DNA of 64,000 bases from an uncultured SAR86 cluster bacterium (lineage in GTDB: Bacteria; Pseudomonadota; Gammaproteobacteria; Magnimaribacterales; AG-339-G14), in NCBI GenBank assembly GCA_902635045.1, contig CACPMT010000002.1:175993-239992 (forward strand), given 5' to 3'. The stretch's first letter is position 1, and each line of letters begins with the position of its first letter. The notes under the pieces were generated by a model, which was given only the letters and a program-made list of their open reading frames with translations, was not told the origin of the DNA and did not search any database. Below are positions 21,184-31,816 of this stretch, piece by piece. The position numbers and the translations under genes were made by a program.

Positions 21184-22269
21184 TTATAAATATATTCGTT
21201 TTACTCGTGCGGATAACGAAGTCATTATTGAATAAGGAATATTTTTAGTTAATTTGGCAATTTTTTCTACTGGCAGATCCCTCCCCCATAAAACAACGTC
21301 TGCTTCATAATTTATATCTTTAAAATTTGAAAGATCTACTGCAGTTAAATCCATTGATACTTTACCAATAACCTTAGCCTTCTTTCCATTTACGAGAACA
21401 AAGCCATTATTACCCATCAGTGAAGGATACCCATCTGCATATCCAACAGGAAGTATGCCAATAATAGAATCTTTTTTTGCAGTCCATTTTCCATCGTAAC
21501 CAACTTTATCTCCTTTCTTAACTGTTTTAATTGAAATTAGCTTTGTTTTAAAAGTTAAAACATTTTCTAAACCAATTTTATTTCCTATCTCCTTTTGGTC
21601 GATCCCATATAAAGAAATGCCAGGCCTTACTATATCTTTGTGTGAACTTCTATAATTTAATAGACCTCCAGAATTACATAAACTTGATAGGGGATTAAAG
21701 CCCATCTTATTTAATTTTTTTTCAATTTTATTAAAACTATCAATCTGTTTTTTGGATTTAATCTTTGAAGATTTAGTTCCAGCTGCTGACGAAAAATGAC
21801 TCATTAAAACGATTTTTTTTGTTTTTACCTGAAGTTGCTTAAATGTATCAATAATTTCATCCTCCTTAAAACCTAATCTGTTCATTCCTGTGTCAATCTT
21901 TATCCAGACTTTAATTTCTTTAGGAAAATCATTAGTTCGTTCAATAAACCCAATTTGTCTTTTTGAATGAAACACTATATCTATTTTGTTTTTGATTAAT
22001 AGATCAAATTCCTTTTGATCATAAGGTCCTTCCATGCATAAAATGTTTTTGTTGGTTATTTTTCTTATCTCCAATGCTTCTTCGGTAGTGGCCACACATA
22101 GCCCGTCTACCAAGTTTTCTATTTCTTTGACAACTTTTTTATAACCATGTCCATATGCATTAGCCTTTACAACGGGATATATAAGTGAATCTCGAGATAG
22201 AGATTTAATTTTTTTTAGATTTTTTCTTATTGCAGTCAAATTAATTTCTGCAACTGTAGGCCTAGTCAC
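21184..22269 (-). CDS. alr: Alanine racemase
   Basis: YPVVKANAYGHGY PLP-Lys motif; RPGISLYGI; MDLTAVDLS. Confidence 0.95.
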   Translation of the reverse strand: MTRPTVAEINLTAIRKNLKKIKSLSRDSLIYPVVKANAYGHGYKKVVKEIENLVDGLCVATTEEALEIRKITNKNILCMEGPYDQKEFDLLIKNKIDIVFHSKRQIGFIERTNDFPKEIKVWIKIDTGMNRLGFKEDEIIDTFKQLQVKTKKIVLMSHFSSAAGTKSSKIKSKKQIDSFNKIEKKLNKMGFNPLSSLCNSGGLLNYRSSHKDIVRPGISLYGIDQKEIGNKIGLENVLTFKTKLISIKTVKKGDKVGYDGKWTAKKDSIIGILPVGYADGYPSLMGNNGFVLVNGKKAKVIGKVSMDLTAVDLSNFKDINYEADVVLWGRDLPVEKIAKLTKNIPYSIMTSLSARVKRIYL

Positions 22270-22271
22270 GA

Positions 22272-23651
22272 TTACTCGTCCCAGTCATCATCAGGTCTTG
22301 TAAGAGCTGGGTCATCAAGAGCTAAATCTTCAAATTTTGCACATCGCGCAGCAAAATGAAGTTTCCTCTTTCCAGTTTCTCCATTTCTGTGCTTTGCAAC
22401 AATTATTTCAGCAAGCCCTGCGGTTTCTGGCGTTTTTTCATAAACTTCTGGTCTAAATGGAAAGAGAATTAAATCAGCATCCTGTTCTAAAGCTCCCGAA
22501 TCTCTCAAATCTGCCATTACAGGTCTTTTTGTTGTTCTTGATTCAGATGCTCTATTAAGCTGTGAAAGCGCAACGACTGGAACGTCTATTTCCTTTGCGA
22601 TAGCTTTAACTGATCGAGAAATATCTCCCATTTCTGTTACTCTATTGTCGTTACCTGTATCTGAACTCATCAACTGCAAATAATCTATTGCAATAAGAGC
22701 AAGGTCAGGATGTTCTCTTTTTGTCCTTCTAGCTCTGGACAAAATCTCCGAAGGAGTTAAACCTGAAGTATCATCAATAAATAATCTACTTTTATGCAAA
22801 ATTGATGCTGCTTCTTCAATTTTACGATGATCGTCTTCTGTCAAATCTTTGACTTGTTGTAATTTTTTTAAGTCCACTTTAGAAATAATTGAAAGAAGTC
22901 TATACATAATTGATCTATTAGACATTTCCATGCTAAAAAATAAAACTGGCAATCCATTTTGGATAAAGTTTGCTGCCATACTGAGTGCAAAAGCTGTTTT
23001 TCCCATACTTGGTCTGCCAGCAACTAGAATCAAGTCTCCTTCCTGAAGACCTAAAGTGATGTTGTCTAAGTCTCTAAACCCAGTACTAAACCCTACTAAA
23101 GGGGAATCAGATTTAGAAGTTTTTTCCATATTATCCCAAACAGGCTGTATCAAATCTGCAGCTAATTTGGGTCCATGTTTTCTGTCTAAAGAATCTCGTA
23201 ATTTAACTAATTTATTTTCCGCAGAACTAAATGCTGTTTCACTTTCTAATGAGTCAGTTTCACTTGCCAGCTTACTTATATCAGTCGCAGTAGAAATTAG
23301 TTTTCTTAAACTTGAAGTCTGTTTAATTATTTCAGCATAATTAGAAAAGTTTGCTACCCCTGGAGTTTCAACCGCTAATTTTTTGATATATTCTTTTTCG
23401 TCGAACCCTCTGACGGAAGAAACGTCAGGGTCCGATGTTAAAGACTCTATCAAAGTAACAGTATCTAATTTGATGCCGAGATTATGAAGTTTTTTAATTG
23501 CTTTGAATATTAGTCTGTGTTCAGTTAACGCAAAATCGTCTTCTTCTATTAAAACTGCAACAGAGTCCCATAATTCTGGGTCCAAAAGCACTCCACCTAA
23601 GACTGCTTTCTCTGCTTCAATTGATGTAGGTTGCTCAAATTCATTTCTCAT
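22272..23651 (-). CDS. dnaB: Replicative DNA helicase DnaB
   Basis: LILVAGRPSMGKTAFALSMA Walker A; AIDYLQLM; DLRDSGALEQDADLI. Confidence 0.98.
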   Translation of the reverse strand: MRNEFEQPTSIEAEKAVLGGVLLDPELWDSVAVLIEEDDFALTEHRLIFKAIKKLHNLGIKLDTVTLIESLTSDPDVSSVRGFDEKEYIKKLAVETPGVANFSNYAEIIKQTSSLRKLISTATDISKLASETDSLESETAFSSAENKLVKLRDSLDRKHGPKLAADLIQPVWDNMEKTSKSDSPLVGFSTGFRDLDNITLGLQEGDLILVAGRPSMGKTAFALSMAANFIQNGLPVLFFSMEMSNRSIMYRLLSIISKVDLKKLQQVKDLTEDDHRKIEEAASILHKSRLFIDDTSGLTPSEILSRARRTKREHPDLALIAIDYLQLMSSDTGNDNRVTEMGDISRSVKAIAKEIDVPVVALSQLNRASESRTTKRPVMADLRDSGALEQDADLILFPFRPEVYEKTPETAGLAEIIVAKHRNGETGKRKLHFAARCAKFEDLALDDPALTRPDDDWDE

Positions 23652-23706
23652 AAGACAGCAAAGTATTCTCCCATTAGAAAGAGTTTAAAACAAATAAGAA
23701 TTTAAT

Positions 23707-24153
23707 TTATTCGGCTTTTATAGACAAATTTATTGAAGCTATAACTTCTGCATGAAGTTCAATATCAATTTTTGATTCACCAACTTCCTTTAGAGACCCA
23801 TCAGGTAATCTTATAGATTGTCTTTCTACCTCAAAGCCTTGAGCTTCAAGTCCTTCTGAAATTTCTTTGGTCCCAACAGAACCATACATTACTCCTTCTT
23901 CAGATACAGCAACTTTTAATTCCAAACTAAGATCATTTAATTTTTCATATATTTCTCTCGCAGATGTAATTTTTTGTTCTTCTGCTTTCATTAATTCTTC
24001 TTTTTCAGCTTCATAAACCTTGAGATTTTCTTCATTTGCTGGAATTGCTTTTCCTTGAGGAAGTAAAAAATTTCTACCATAACCTGACTTAACATCCACA
24101 AGGTCTCCAGGAGAACCAAGGCCTGTAATAGTTTCTTTCAAAATAATTTTCAT
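23707..24153 (-). CDS. rplI: 50S ribosomal protein bL9
   Basis: LGSPGDLVDVKSGYGRNFLLPQGKA. Confidence 0.97.
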   Translation of the reverse strand: MKIILKETITGLGSPGDLVDVKSGYGRNFLLPQGKAIPANEENLKVYEAEKEELMKAEEQKITSAREIYEKLNDLSLELKVAVSEEGVMYGSVGTKEISEGLEAQGFEVERQSIRLPDGSLKEVGESKIDIELHAEVIASINLSIKAE

Positions 24154-24156
24154 AAT

Positions 24157-24429
24157 TTAACTGTTATGACTGTCTGTGTAAGGAAGTAAAGCTAAAAGTC
24201 TTGCTCTTTTTATGGCGGTTGTAAGTTGTCTTTGGTATTTTGCGCTTGTTCCTGTCATCCTTGCAGGAGAGATTTTTCCTGACTCGTTAATAAACTTGGA
24301 GAGTAAATCAACATCTTTGTAATCAATTTCTTCAACATTTGCTGCAGAAAATTGGCAAACTCTTTTCTTATTCAATAGATTATCAGAATTTTGATTTCTA
24401 GACTTTTTCTTATCAAATTTCCTTTTCAT
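24157..24429 (-). CDS. rpsR: 30S ribosomal protein bS18
   Basis: [50 protein letters not shown]. Confidence 0.97.
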   Translation of the reverse strand: MKRKFDKKKSRNQNSDNLLNKKRVCQFSAANVEEIDYKDVDLLSKFINESGKISPARMTGTSAKYQRQLTTAIKRARLLALLPYTDSHNS

Positions 24430-24870
24430 TTATTTATCCTCCTGTTCATCAGAAAGTTCTGTATTTTCAATTATTTCTTCTGAATTAATTTCAGCTTTTC
24501 CATCCGTTTTAGCATTCTCACTTAAAGTTTTCTCAACATTAACTTGACTATTTTTTGTTTGAGACATTAGTGCTGAAGTTTCTGTTTCGGCCTTTCTCTT
24601 TTTAACTATGGATGATCTCAGGATAGTTTCATCAAATTTAAATAATGATTCAATTTCTTGTAAATCATTAGGTAAACATTCAAAATTTAATAAAAAATAA
24701 TGCCCTTTTGAACAATCGTCTATTTGATAAGCTAAATCCCTTAATCCAATATCTTCGGCTCTATGCAATGTTCCGCTAATAGAAGATATTTGTTCTTTAC
24801 ATTTATCAAAAAGTTTAGAATCTTTCGATAATTGAGGATTTACAATAAATATTAATTCGTAATGGTTCAT
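24430..24870 (-). CDS. rpsF: 30S ribosomal protein bS6 with long acidic C-terminal tail
   Basis: MNHYELIFIVNPQLS, GLRDLAYQIDDCSKGHYFLLNFEC; rpsF-rpsR-rplI order. Confidence 0.96.
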   Translation of the reverse strand: MNHYELIFIVNPQLSKDSKLFDKCKEQISSISGTLHRAEDIGLRDLAYQIDDCSKGHYFLLNFECLPNDLQEIESLFKFDETILRSSIVKKRKAETETSALMSQTKNSQVNVEKTLSENAKTDGKAEINSEEIIENTELSDEQEDK

Positions 24871-24952
24871 GTTCAGTCCTTTTGGTTAGTGCCTCTATGC
24901 TAAATGCAGTAGAAGCAAGGAAAGTTCGCGAAGTGTATTTTATAATAACTAG

Positions 24953-25861
24953 TTAAGCAATAGCTTTTTTTATGATTTTTTCCAAAATAGAAATAAAAGA
25001 CTCATTATCAAAATTTGCTGATTTAGGAACTAAACTCTTTTCAGTCATACCAGGAACAGTGTTTACTTCTAAGAAATAAAAATCTTTACCATCGTCTATT
25101 AAATCAATTCTTCCCCAACCTGAACAACCGATAGTTTCAAAACATTTAATCGCTTCTTTTTTTAAAAAAATCTCTCTCTTTTTTTCTAAGACAGCTTTTT
25201 TATAAATTGTATCTTTTTGATTATATTTTGCATCGAAATCATAATAATCAGAATTGGGAATTATTTCTAAAGGACTGTATGCATGATTATCTATAATTGA
25301 AACCGTTAACTCATTTCCTTCAACATATTCTTCGATTAATATATCTTCATCAAATTTTTTTGCTTCTTCTATTGCATTAATTAAACTTGCTAGTTTATTT
25401 TCAATTATTGAGATTCCATAACTAGAGCCCTCACTAGCAGGCTTGACTACCACTTTTTTTGATAGGTTTAGAATTTCTTCGAAGTTATTATTAAATTCGA
25501 CAAAATTTGGAGAGCAAATATTTGATCTCTGCCATATTCTCTTCGTTGAAATTTTATTCATTCCTAATTTTGAGGAAAGCGCGTTACTGCCTGTATAAGT
25601 TATATTAATTTTATCTAAAAAGGTTTGTAGAAACCCATCTTCTCCTCCTCTTCCGTGAACTAAAATAAAGGCCAAATCAACACCTTCGTATGTTTTTTCT
25701 TTGGTTGCAATTTCTTCAGAAACCAAATCAATAAGTTCAGCTTTATAGCCATTTTCTAATAAGCAATTGAGTACTGTTTTTCCACTGTTAATAGAAATTT
25801 CTCTTTCAGCAGACCAACCTCCATACAAAATTCCTATTTTTAATGATTTAAGATCTTTCAT
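24953..25861 (-). CDS. ddl: D-alanine--D-alanine ligase
   Basis: GILYGGWSAEREISINSG, VKPASEGSSYGIS, EVNTVPGMTEKSLVP. Confidence 0.96.
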   Translation of the reverse strand: MKDLKSLKIGILYGGWSAEREISINSGKTVLNCLLENGYKAELIDLVSEEIATKEKTYEGVDLAFILVHGRGGEDGFLQTFLDKINITYTGSNALSSKLGMNKISTKRIWQRSNICSPNFVEFNNNFEEILNLSKKVVVKPASEGSSYGISIIENKLASLINAIEEAKKFDEDILIEEYVEGNELTVSIIDNHAYSPLEIIPNSDYYDFDAKYNQKDTIYKKAVLEKKREIFLKKEAIKCFETIGCSGWGRIDLIDDGKDFYFLEVNTVPGMTEKSLVPKSANFDNESFISILEKIIKKAIA

Positions 25862-27231
25862 TGATATTCCGATATAAGTTTTGCCAGAGTAGATGTATTT
25901 CCTGCTCCTTGTGTAAGGATTAATGAATGATCACTTACAAGCTCTTTAAGTTTCTTTAAAGCATCCTCTACTCCTTCAGCTTTGATAATATTATTTCTCT
26001 TATTTGCTGCTTTATATAAATCGATACTTTCGTAACCTTTTAAAATCTTTTCGCTTGCTGGATAAACATCCAATAAAATCAAATCATCGATTTTCGATAG
26101 AATTTCCACGAATTCTTCAAATAAAGCTTTAGTCCTTGAATATCTATGGGGTTGGAAAATAACTATTTTTTTATTATTTTTCCAAATTTTATCTACCGTC
26201 TCTAAAGTTACACTTATTTCTTTAGGATGATGTCCATAGTCATCAATAAGAGTTATTCCCTTATTAAAAATATTATTTGAAATTACCTCAAAACGCCTCT
26301 CGACTGTCTTGCAAGACAATAAAGCTTCTGAAATGTCTTTAATTTTTATTCCCTCTTCAATACTCATAATAATGGAGGCTACAACATTCAGCACATTGTG
26401 CTCCCCATGTAAGGGGACAGAAAATTTAAGATTAGAATTATCCAAATTATTTTTTAAGCTAAATTTACATCCTTCAATAGATTGCGTGAGATCTGTGATT
26501 TGAAAATCGTTCGTCTTTTTAAAACCGTAACTTATAAAATTCCTTGGAACTTTTTTAATTAACTTTACTAATTCTTTGCTGTCTCCATAAAAAACAATTT
26601 TTCCTTGGAATGGAACATTCATAGCAAATTCTTTAAATGCTTCTTTTAACTTTTTGAAGTCTCCATCGTAAGTTTCTAAATGATCATTATCAATACTCGT
26701 AATAATTAAATTGTTTGGTCTTAATGATAGAAAGGAACCGTCACTTTCGTCAGCTTCAGCTAAAATGTGAGGTCCTTTACCAAGCGCAGCATTGGACTCA
26801 AAAGATTTTATTTTTCCACCGATAATATATGTTGGATCAAGGTTACATTTAGTAAATATATGAGCAAGAATACATGTAGTTGTGGTTTTTCCATGACTGC
26901 CTGCAATGGCTATACTCTTCTTTAAATTCATTAAATTAGCTAACATTTCAGCTCTTCTAATTATCGGAATTCCCATTTTTTTACCATGGATCATTTCTGG
27001 ATTGTCTTCAGAAATTGCTGATGAATAAACTATGAGATCAATATTTTTTAAATTTTCAGAATCATGCTTGTCATAAACATTGATCCCTAGATTTTGTAAT
27101 CTTGAAGTTATCAATGATGAGGCATTATCAGATCCTGAAACTTTATAACCAGAATTTAATAGAATTTCTGCTATTCCACTCATGCCAGCTCCACCAATTC
27201 CAATTAAGTAAATATTTTTTATTTTTTTCAT
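25858..27231 (-). CDS. murC: UDP-N-acetylmuramate--L-alanine ligase
   Basis: IGIGGAGMSGIAEIL, AGSHGKTTTTC, DDYGHHPKEI. Confidence 0.98.
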   Translation of the reverse strand: MKKIKNIYLIGIGGAGMSGIAEILLNSGYKVSGSDNASSLITSRLQNLGINVYDKHDSENLKNIDLIVYSSAISEDNPEMIHGKKMGIPIIRRAEMLANLMNLKKSIAIAGSHGKTTTTCILAHIFTKCNLDPTYIIGGKIKSFESNAALGKGPHILAEADESDGSFLSLRPNNLIITSIDNDHLETYDGDFKKLKEAFKEFAMNVPFQGKIVFYGDSKELVKLIKKVPRNFISYGFKKTNDFQITDLTQSIEGCKFSLKNNLDNSNLKFSVPLHGEHNVLNVVASIIMSIEEGIKIKDISEALLSCKTVERRFEVISNNIFNKGITLIDDYGHHPKEISVTLETVDKIWKNNKKIVIFQPHRYSRTKALFEEFVEILSKIDDLILLDVYPASEKILKGYESIDLYKAANKRNNIIKAEGVEDALKKLKELVSDHSLILTQGAGNTSTLAKLISEYQ

Positions 27232-28346
27232 TAAGGTCTCATTATTTCTTCATGAATAATTTCTTCCGGATGCTTTATTGCTGCTCTAAATGAGTTTTCT
27301 CTCATCATTGCTAATTTTTCTTTGTTTTCACCTTTAATATCATTTAGAACTTTTACAACACTCTTTTCCATATTTTCATCTTCTTCTATTAGAAATCCAG
27401 CATTTAAATCACTTAAGTGTTTAGCATTAAAAAACTGATGATTATCTATTGCCCATGGCAAAGGAATAAAAATTCCCAAAGAACCTGATGCTGAAATCTC
27501 TGAAACTGTAAGCGCTCCAGCGCGACAAATTATAATATCTGCCCATTCGTAGAAATGGTGAATATTTTCTATGTATTCGATTATTTCAAATTCTGTTTCA
27601 TGAATTTTATTTTCTTTATAGAAATTCTCGGTATCTTTAAAGTTATTTTTCCCACATTGATGTTTAATAGATAAATTTTCAACTTGAGATAAGGCTTTCG
27701 GTAATAAACGGTTAAGATTTTTAGAACCCTGACTGCCTCCTAAAATTAAAATCCTTAAATTATGATCTTTTGGAAAATTTATTTTTTTTTCATGATACAA
27801 ATTGTAAATTTTTGGATTTATTGGATTACCTGAGAGGATAATTTGAATTTCTTTCTGATTAGATATTTTTTCAAAATAAATTTGGGCCTGCTTGAAGCCA
27901 CAAAAAACTTTTTTTACTTTTTTTGTGCTAACTAAAAGCCTTGATACCGAACCTGGAATGGTATTTTGTTCTTGAAGGTAAACAGGGCCTTTAAAATAAA
28001 AAAAAGCTGCTAAAGAAACATAACCACCAAAAGCTAATAAAGGAATTTCGTTTTTAGAAAAAAATTTAAATGGCCTAATTTTTATAAACAGGTAAATTCC
28101 AGTCAGTATGAAAGCAATAAGCGCTTTAATTTTTGAAACCGACGATTTTCCTCTAAATCCTGATAATGGGATTTTTATAAATTTAATATTTAAATTTTCA
28201 GCAATTTTTTTTTCTGGTCCCCTTGAGGTACCGATCCATATTACTTCGGTTTCTTCAGATAGAAATTTTTCAGCTACCACTTTTGCTGGATATACATGTC
28301 CCCCGGTACCTCCCGAGAGAATATAAATTTTTTCTAACTTAGACAT
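27231..28346 (-). CDS. murG: UDP-GlcNAc:undecaprenyl-PP-MurNAc-pentapeptide transferase MurG
   Basis: LSGGTGGHVYPA, QEQNTIPGS, ICRAGALTVSEI. Confidence 0.97.
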   Translation of the reverse strand: MSKLEKIYILSGGTGGHVYPAKVVAEKFLSEETEVIWIGTSRGPEKKIAENLNIKFIKIPLSGFRGKSSVSKIKALIAFILTGIYLFIKIRPFKFFSKNEIPLLAFGGYVSLAAFFYFKGPVYLQEQNTIPGSVSRLLVSTKKVKKVFCGFKQAQIYFEKISNQKEIQIILSGNPINPKIYNLYHEKKINFPKDHNLRILILGGSQGSKNLNRLLPKALSQVENLSIKHQCGKNNFKDTENFYKENKIHETEFEIIEYIENIHHFYEWADIIICRAGALTVSEISASGSLGIFIPLPWAIDNHQFFNAKHLSDLNAGFLIEEDENMEKSVVKVLNDIKGENKEKLAMMRENSFRAAIKHPEEIIHEEIMRP

Positions 28347-29526
28347 TTAAAATTTTATTCTTGTTAGTAAAAGATTCTGAAATCTCAAAATTAATCCTTA
28401 GCACTAATGCAATTAATGCAAACATAAGTAAAAGGTTGCTGCCGCCAAAACTTATAAAAGGAAGAGTAATCCCTTTGGTGGGTAGCATGCCGCTAGAAAC
28501 TCCAATATTTATGAATACGTGAAGGGCAATACAGATGCCAGCGCCATAGGCAATGTAGGAACCAAGATAATAATTAGCATGTCTTGCTAACCTGCCTATG
28601 TAAAAACATTTAAAAATTAGAAAAGAAAAAAGTGCTACTAAAAAGATACAAAAAAGTAGTCCCATTTCTTCGGCTATGATCGCAAAAATAAAATCGGTTT
28701 GAGCATCGGGGAGATAATGTAATTTTTGAAGGCTTTCTCCTAAACCAACACCAAACCAATCTCCTCTCCCAAAGGCAATCAAAGAATGGGAGAGTTGCCA
28801 ACCTTCATTTTGATAAGTATCCCAAGGATTCATAAAACTTAAAATTCTTTTCATCCTCCATGGGACAGTTAATATCATTAATATAAAAACTGACATTCCT
28901 AAAGAAAAAATTACGAAAAGGTGTCTTAGAGGTGCTCCTGCGATAAACATGATACTTAAAGCAACTACAAAGATAACTGCTGATGAACCGAGATCAGGTT
29001 CAAATAGAACAAGAGATATTGCCATAACAACTACCAGAATTGGTTTCCAAAAACCTAACCATTTTTCTTTAAACTCATCTAATCTCCTTGAGCAATAGGA
29101 AGAAATGTAAATTATCAAAGCAAATTTCATTAATTCTGAGGGTTGTATAGAGAACCCAAAAACCCTTATCCATCGATTTGCACCATTTACCTCTTGTCCG
29201 ATAATCGGTGAAAAGACTAAAAAAAGTAAAAAGAAAGCAATTAATAAAATTTGAATATCTACTTTCGACCAAAAATTTATTGGAAACCTAAATATAAGTA
29301 AAAAAATAATCAAAGAAATTATTACTTTGCTTATGTGAGAAATAATCAAAGAAAAACTTCCTTCGGTTAATGGAAGAGAAACGGAAGAGACCATAATTAT
29401 GCCAAATAAAGTAAGAAAAAATACTGAGAAGATAATGCCCCAATCAAAATCTTTTAATTCATAGTTTCTATAAAGTTCTCCAAGAAGTATTCTTTGCAAA
29501 AGAGATTGTTTATTAATTTTATTCAT
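28339..29526 (-). CDS. ftsW: Peptidoglycan polymerase FtsW (SEDS)
   Basis: Multi-TM; FSIQPSELMK, FEPDLGSSAV, ILSFMNPWDTYQNEGWQLSHSLIAFGRGDWFGVGLG. Confidence 0.97.
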   Translation of the reverse strand: MNKINKQSLLQRILLGELYRNYELKDFDWGIIFSVFFLTLFGIIMVSSVSLPLTEGSFSLIISHISKVIISLIIFLLIFRFPINFWSKVDIQILLIAFFLLFLVFSPIIGQEVNGANRWIRVFGFSIQPSELMKFALIIYISSYCSRRLDEFKEKWLGFWKPILVVVMAISLVLFEPDLGSSAVIFVVALSIMFIAGAPLRHLFVIFSLGMSVFILMILTVPWRMKRILSFMNPWDTYQNEGWQLSHSLIAFGRGDWFGVGLGESLQKLHYLPDAQTDFIFAIIAEEMGLLFCIFLVALFSFLIFKCFYIGRLARHANYYLGSYIAYGAGICIALHVFINIGVSSGMLPTKGITLPFISFGGSNLLLMFALIALVLRINFEISESFTNKNKILNV

Positions 29527-30715
29527 TTAAGACCATTTCTTTAAAAACATGTCCCCTTTCTTCATAACTTGAAAAAGCATCAAAACTTGAACAAGCTGGT
29601 GACAAAAGGATTACTTCATCTGAAAAAGTTATTTTTTTTGCAATATCAGTAGCTTCTTTTAGATCTTTAGCTTCAAATAATTTTTCTTTTGAAATGTTTC
29701 TTTTAATTTGATCCTTGTCCTCACCAAATAAAATAATATTTTTGCAATTTTTTGATAAAAAATTTGAAAATTCATTAAAATCAACTCCCTTACCTCTGCC
29801 GCCACATAAAACACTAACCTCTCCTAATTTTTTTGCACTCTTAATTGCTTCTTTTGCAGCGCCAATATTTGTTGCTTTAGAATCATTTATGAAAATCCTT
29901 CTTTTTTTATCTTTATGAAAAATTTCGAATCTGTGTTGTAGTTTTGAGTAATTTTCAAGAGAATTCGTTAAATCAATTTCCAGATTTAAAGATTTTAAAA
30001 TAGCTTTGATCGCATTTAAATTTTGTTCTTCAATTTCTAAATTATTAGTATTAAAAAGAATATCTACTTCAGAAATATCATGTTTATTAGCTTCATTTCC
30101 AATTCTAACTTTTGCTTTTTTAAAGATAGAATTCTTTGTTATTAAATAGTCCTCAAATGTTTCATGGTAATCCAAATGATCTTCAGTGATGTTTAAGATT
30201 ATTGCGACGTCGCAATTTAAATTATTACTTATTTTTAAATGGAAGCTTGAAACCTCTATGAGAGAATAATCTAAACTTTCTTCAATGCAGTCCAAAACAG
30301 GTAACCCAATATTGCCCATTGCTTTGGCTTTAAAACCTTTATTAGTTAAAATTGTTTCTAACATCGAACAGACAGATGACTTTCCATTAGTTCCGGTGAT
30401 CAATATTTTTTTGGAATCATGTCTATTAGTAAAAATTTCAATATCTGTTTCTATCGGAATTTTTTTTCTAATAATATTTTGATAAATCTTATGTTTTATA
30501 TCAAATCCTGGAGAGCAAATAACCCGCGAATAATTATTTAAGTCAATTTGATCATAAGGTTTCAAGTTCTCTAAAAACTCTCGATTATCAATAAAAACCT
30601 GGGAGAGTTCTTCTTTAGGTCTAGTATCAAAAAAATTAAAAAGAAATTTATCTTTTAGGTATCTTGCGACTGATCGTCCTGTCAAACCTGTTCCAAGAAT
30701 TAAGACAGATTCCAT
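29519..30715 (-). CDS. murD: UDP-N-acetylmuramoylalanine--D-glutamate ligase
   Basis: ITGTNGKSSVCSML, NITEDHLDYH, FINDSKATN, LSPACSSFDAFSSYEERGHVF. Confidence 0.97.
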   Translation of the reverse strand: MESVLILGTGLTGRSVARYLKDKFLFNFFDTRPKEELSQVFIDNREFLENLKPYDQIDLNNYSRVICSPGFDIKHKIYQNIIRKKIPIETDIEIFTNRHDSKKILITGTNGKSSVCSMLETILTNKGFKAKAMGNIGLPVLDCIEESLDYSLIEVSSFHLKISNNLNCDVAIILNITEDHLDYHETFEDYLITKNSIFKKAKVRIGNEANKHDISEVDILFNTNNLEIEEQNLNAIKAILKSLNLEIDLTNSLENYSKLQHRFEIFHKDKKRRIFINDSKATNIGAAKEAIKSAKKLGEVSVLCGGRGKGVDFNEFSNFLSKNCKNIILFGEDKDQIKRNISKEKLFEAKDLKEATDIAKKITFSDEVILLSPACSSFDAFSSYEERGHVFKEMVLNE

Positions 30716-30732
30716 CTAAAACACCTCAAAAT

Positions 30733-31815
30733 CTATCTCAGCCTAAAAGTTGCAAGAGCAAACAAAACTAATATCAAGGTAATAATCCAAAATCTAACTA
30801 TAATTTTGGGTTCCGCCCATCCAGATAATTCAAAATGATGATGAATAGGAGACATTTTAAATACTCTTTTACCTCTAAATTTAAATGAAATAACTTGAAT
30901 AATTACAGATAGAGTTTCCATAACAAATACTCCTCCCATAATAGCTAAAATTACTTCTTGTCTTACCATTACAGCAATTGTCCCTATTGCTGCTCCCAAA
31001 GAAAGCGATCCTACATCTCCCATGAATATTTGTGCAGGATAGGTGTTGAACCATAAAAATCCAATTCCAGCACCTATGAGCGCTCCACATACGATTAAAA
31101 TTTCACCTGAGTTTGGTAAATATGGAATGTTTAAATAATCAGAAAGAATTATATTTCCTGACATATAAGCGACAACTCCTAATCCTCCAGCTACCATAAC
31201 TGAAGGCATTATCGCCAAACCATCTAATCCATCAGTAAGGTTAACAGCATTGCTTGTTCCGACAATTACAAACAAAGATAGAAAGATAAACCAAATTCCT
31301 AATTCTAGAGAGAATTCTTTAAAAAAAGGAAGTATCAAGCTTGTTTCTTGTGTAGTTTCAGCGGAAAAATATAAAATTAAAACTGCAATTGTGGCAAAAG
31401 AGAATTGCCAAAAAAGCTTACTTTTGCTTGATAACCCATCACTGCTTTGATTTTTTAATTTTAAATAATCGTCCAAGAATCCAATAATTCCGAACGATGA
31501 AATTATGAATAATAAAATCCATAAAAATTTACTTTCTAAATCTCCCCAACATAGGCAAGAAAAAATGATAGCAGCTAGTATTAAGATGCCTCCCATAGTA
31601 GGAGTTCCTCCTTTTTCTAAATGTGATTCTGGTCCTATTGATCTTATTACCTGACCATAATTTTTACTTTTTAAAAATTTTATTATTGGATTACCAAAAA
31701 AAAGACAGAACACCAAAGCAGTTAAGGTTGAAAGTATCGCTCTAAAAGTTAAATAGTTAAAAACTCTAAATGGACCATAACTTTCTGCAAGATAATCTAA
31801 TAATGGTAAAAACAT
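30733..31815 (-). CDS. mraY: Phospho-MurNAc-pentapeptide-transferase MraY
   Basis: [54 protein letters not shown]. Confidence 0.98.
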   Translation of the reverse strand: MFLPLLDYLAESYGPFRVFNYLTFRAILSTLTALVFCLFFGNPIIKFLKSKNYGQVIRSIGPESHLEKGGTPTMGGILILAAIIFSCLCWGDLESKFLWILLFIISSFGIIGFLDDYLKLKNQSSDGLSSKSKLFWQFSFATIAVLILYFSAETTQETSLILPFFKEFSLELGIWFIFLSLFVIVGTSNAVNLTDGLDGLAIMPSVMVAGGLGVVAYMSGNIILSDYLNIPYLPNSGEILIVCGALIGAGIGFLWFNTYPAQIFMGDVGSLSLGAAIGTIAVMVRQEVILAIMGGVFVMETLSVIIQVISFKFRGKRVFKMSPIHHHFELSGWAEPKIIVRFWIITLILVLFALATFRLR

Positions 31816-31816
31816 C

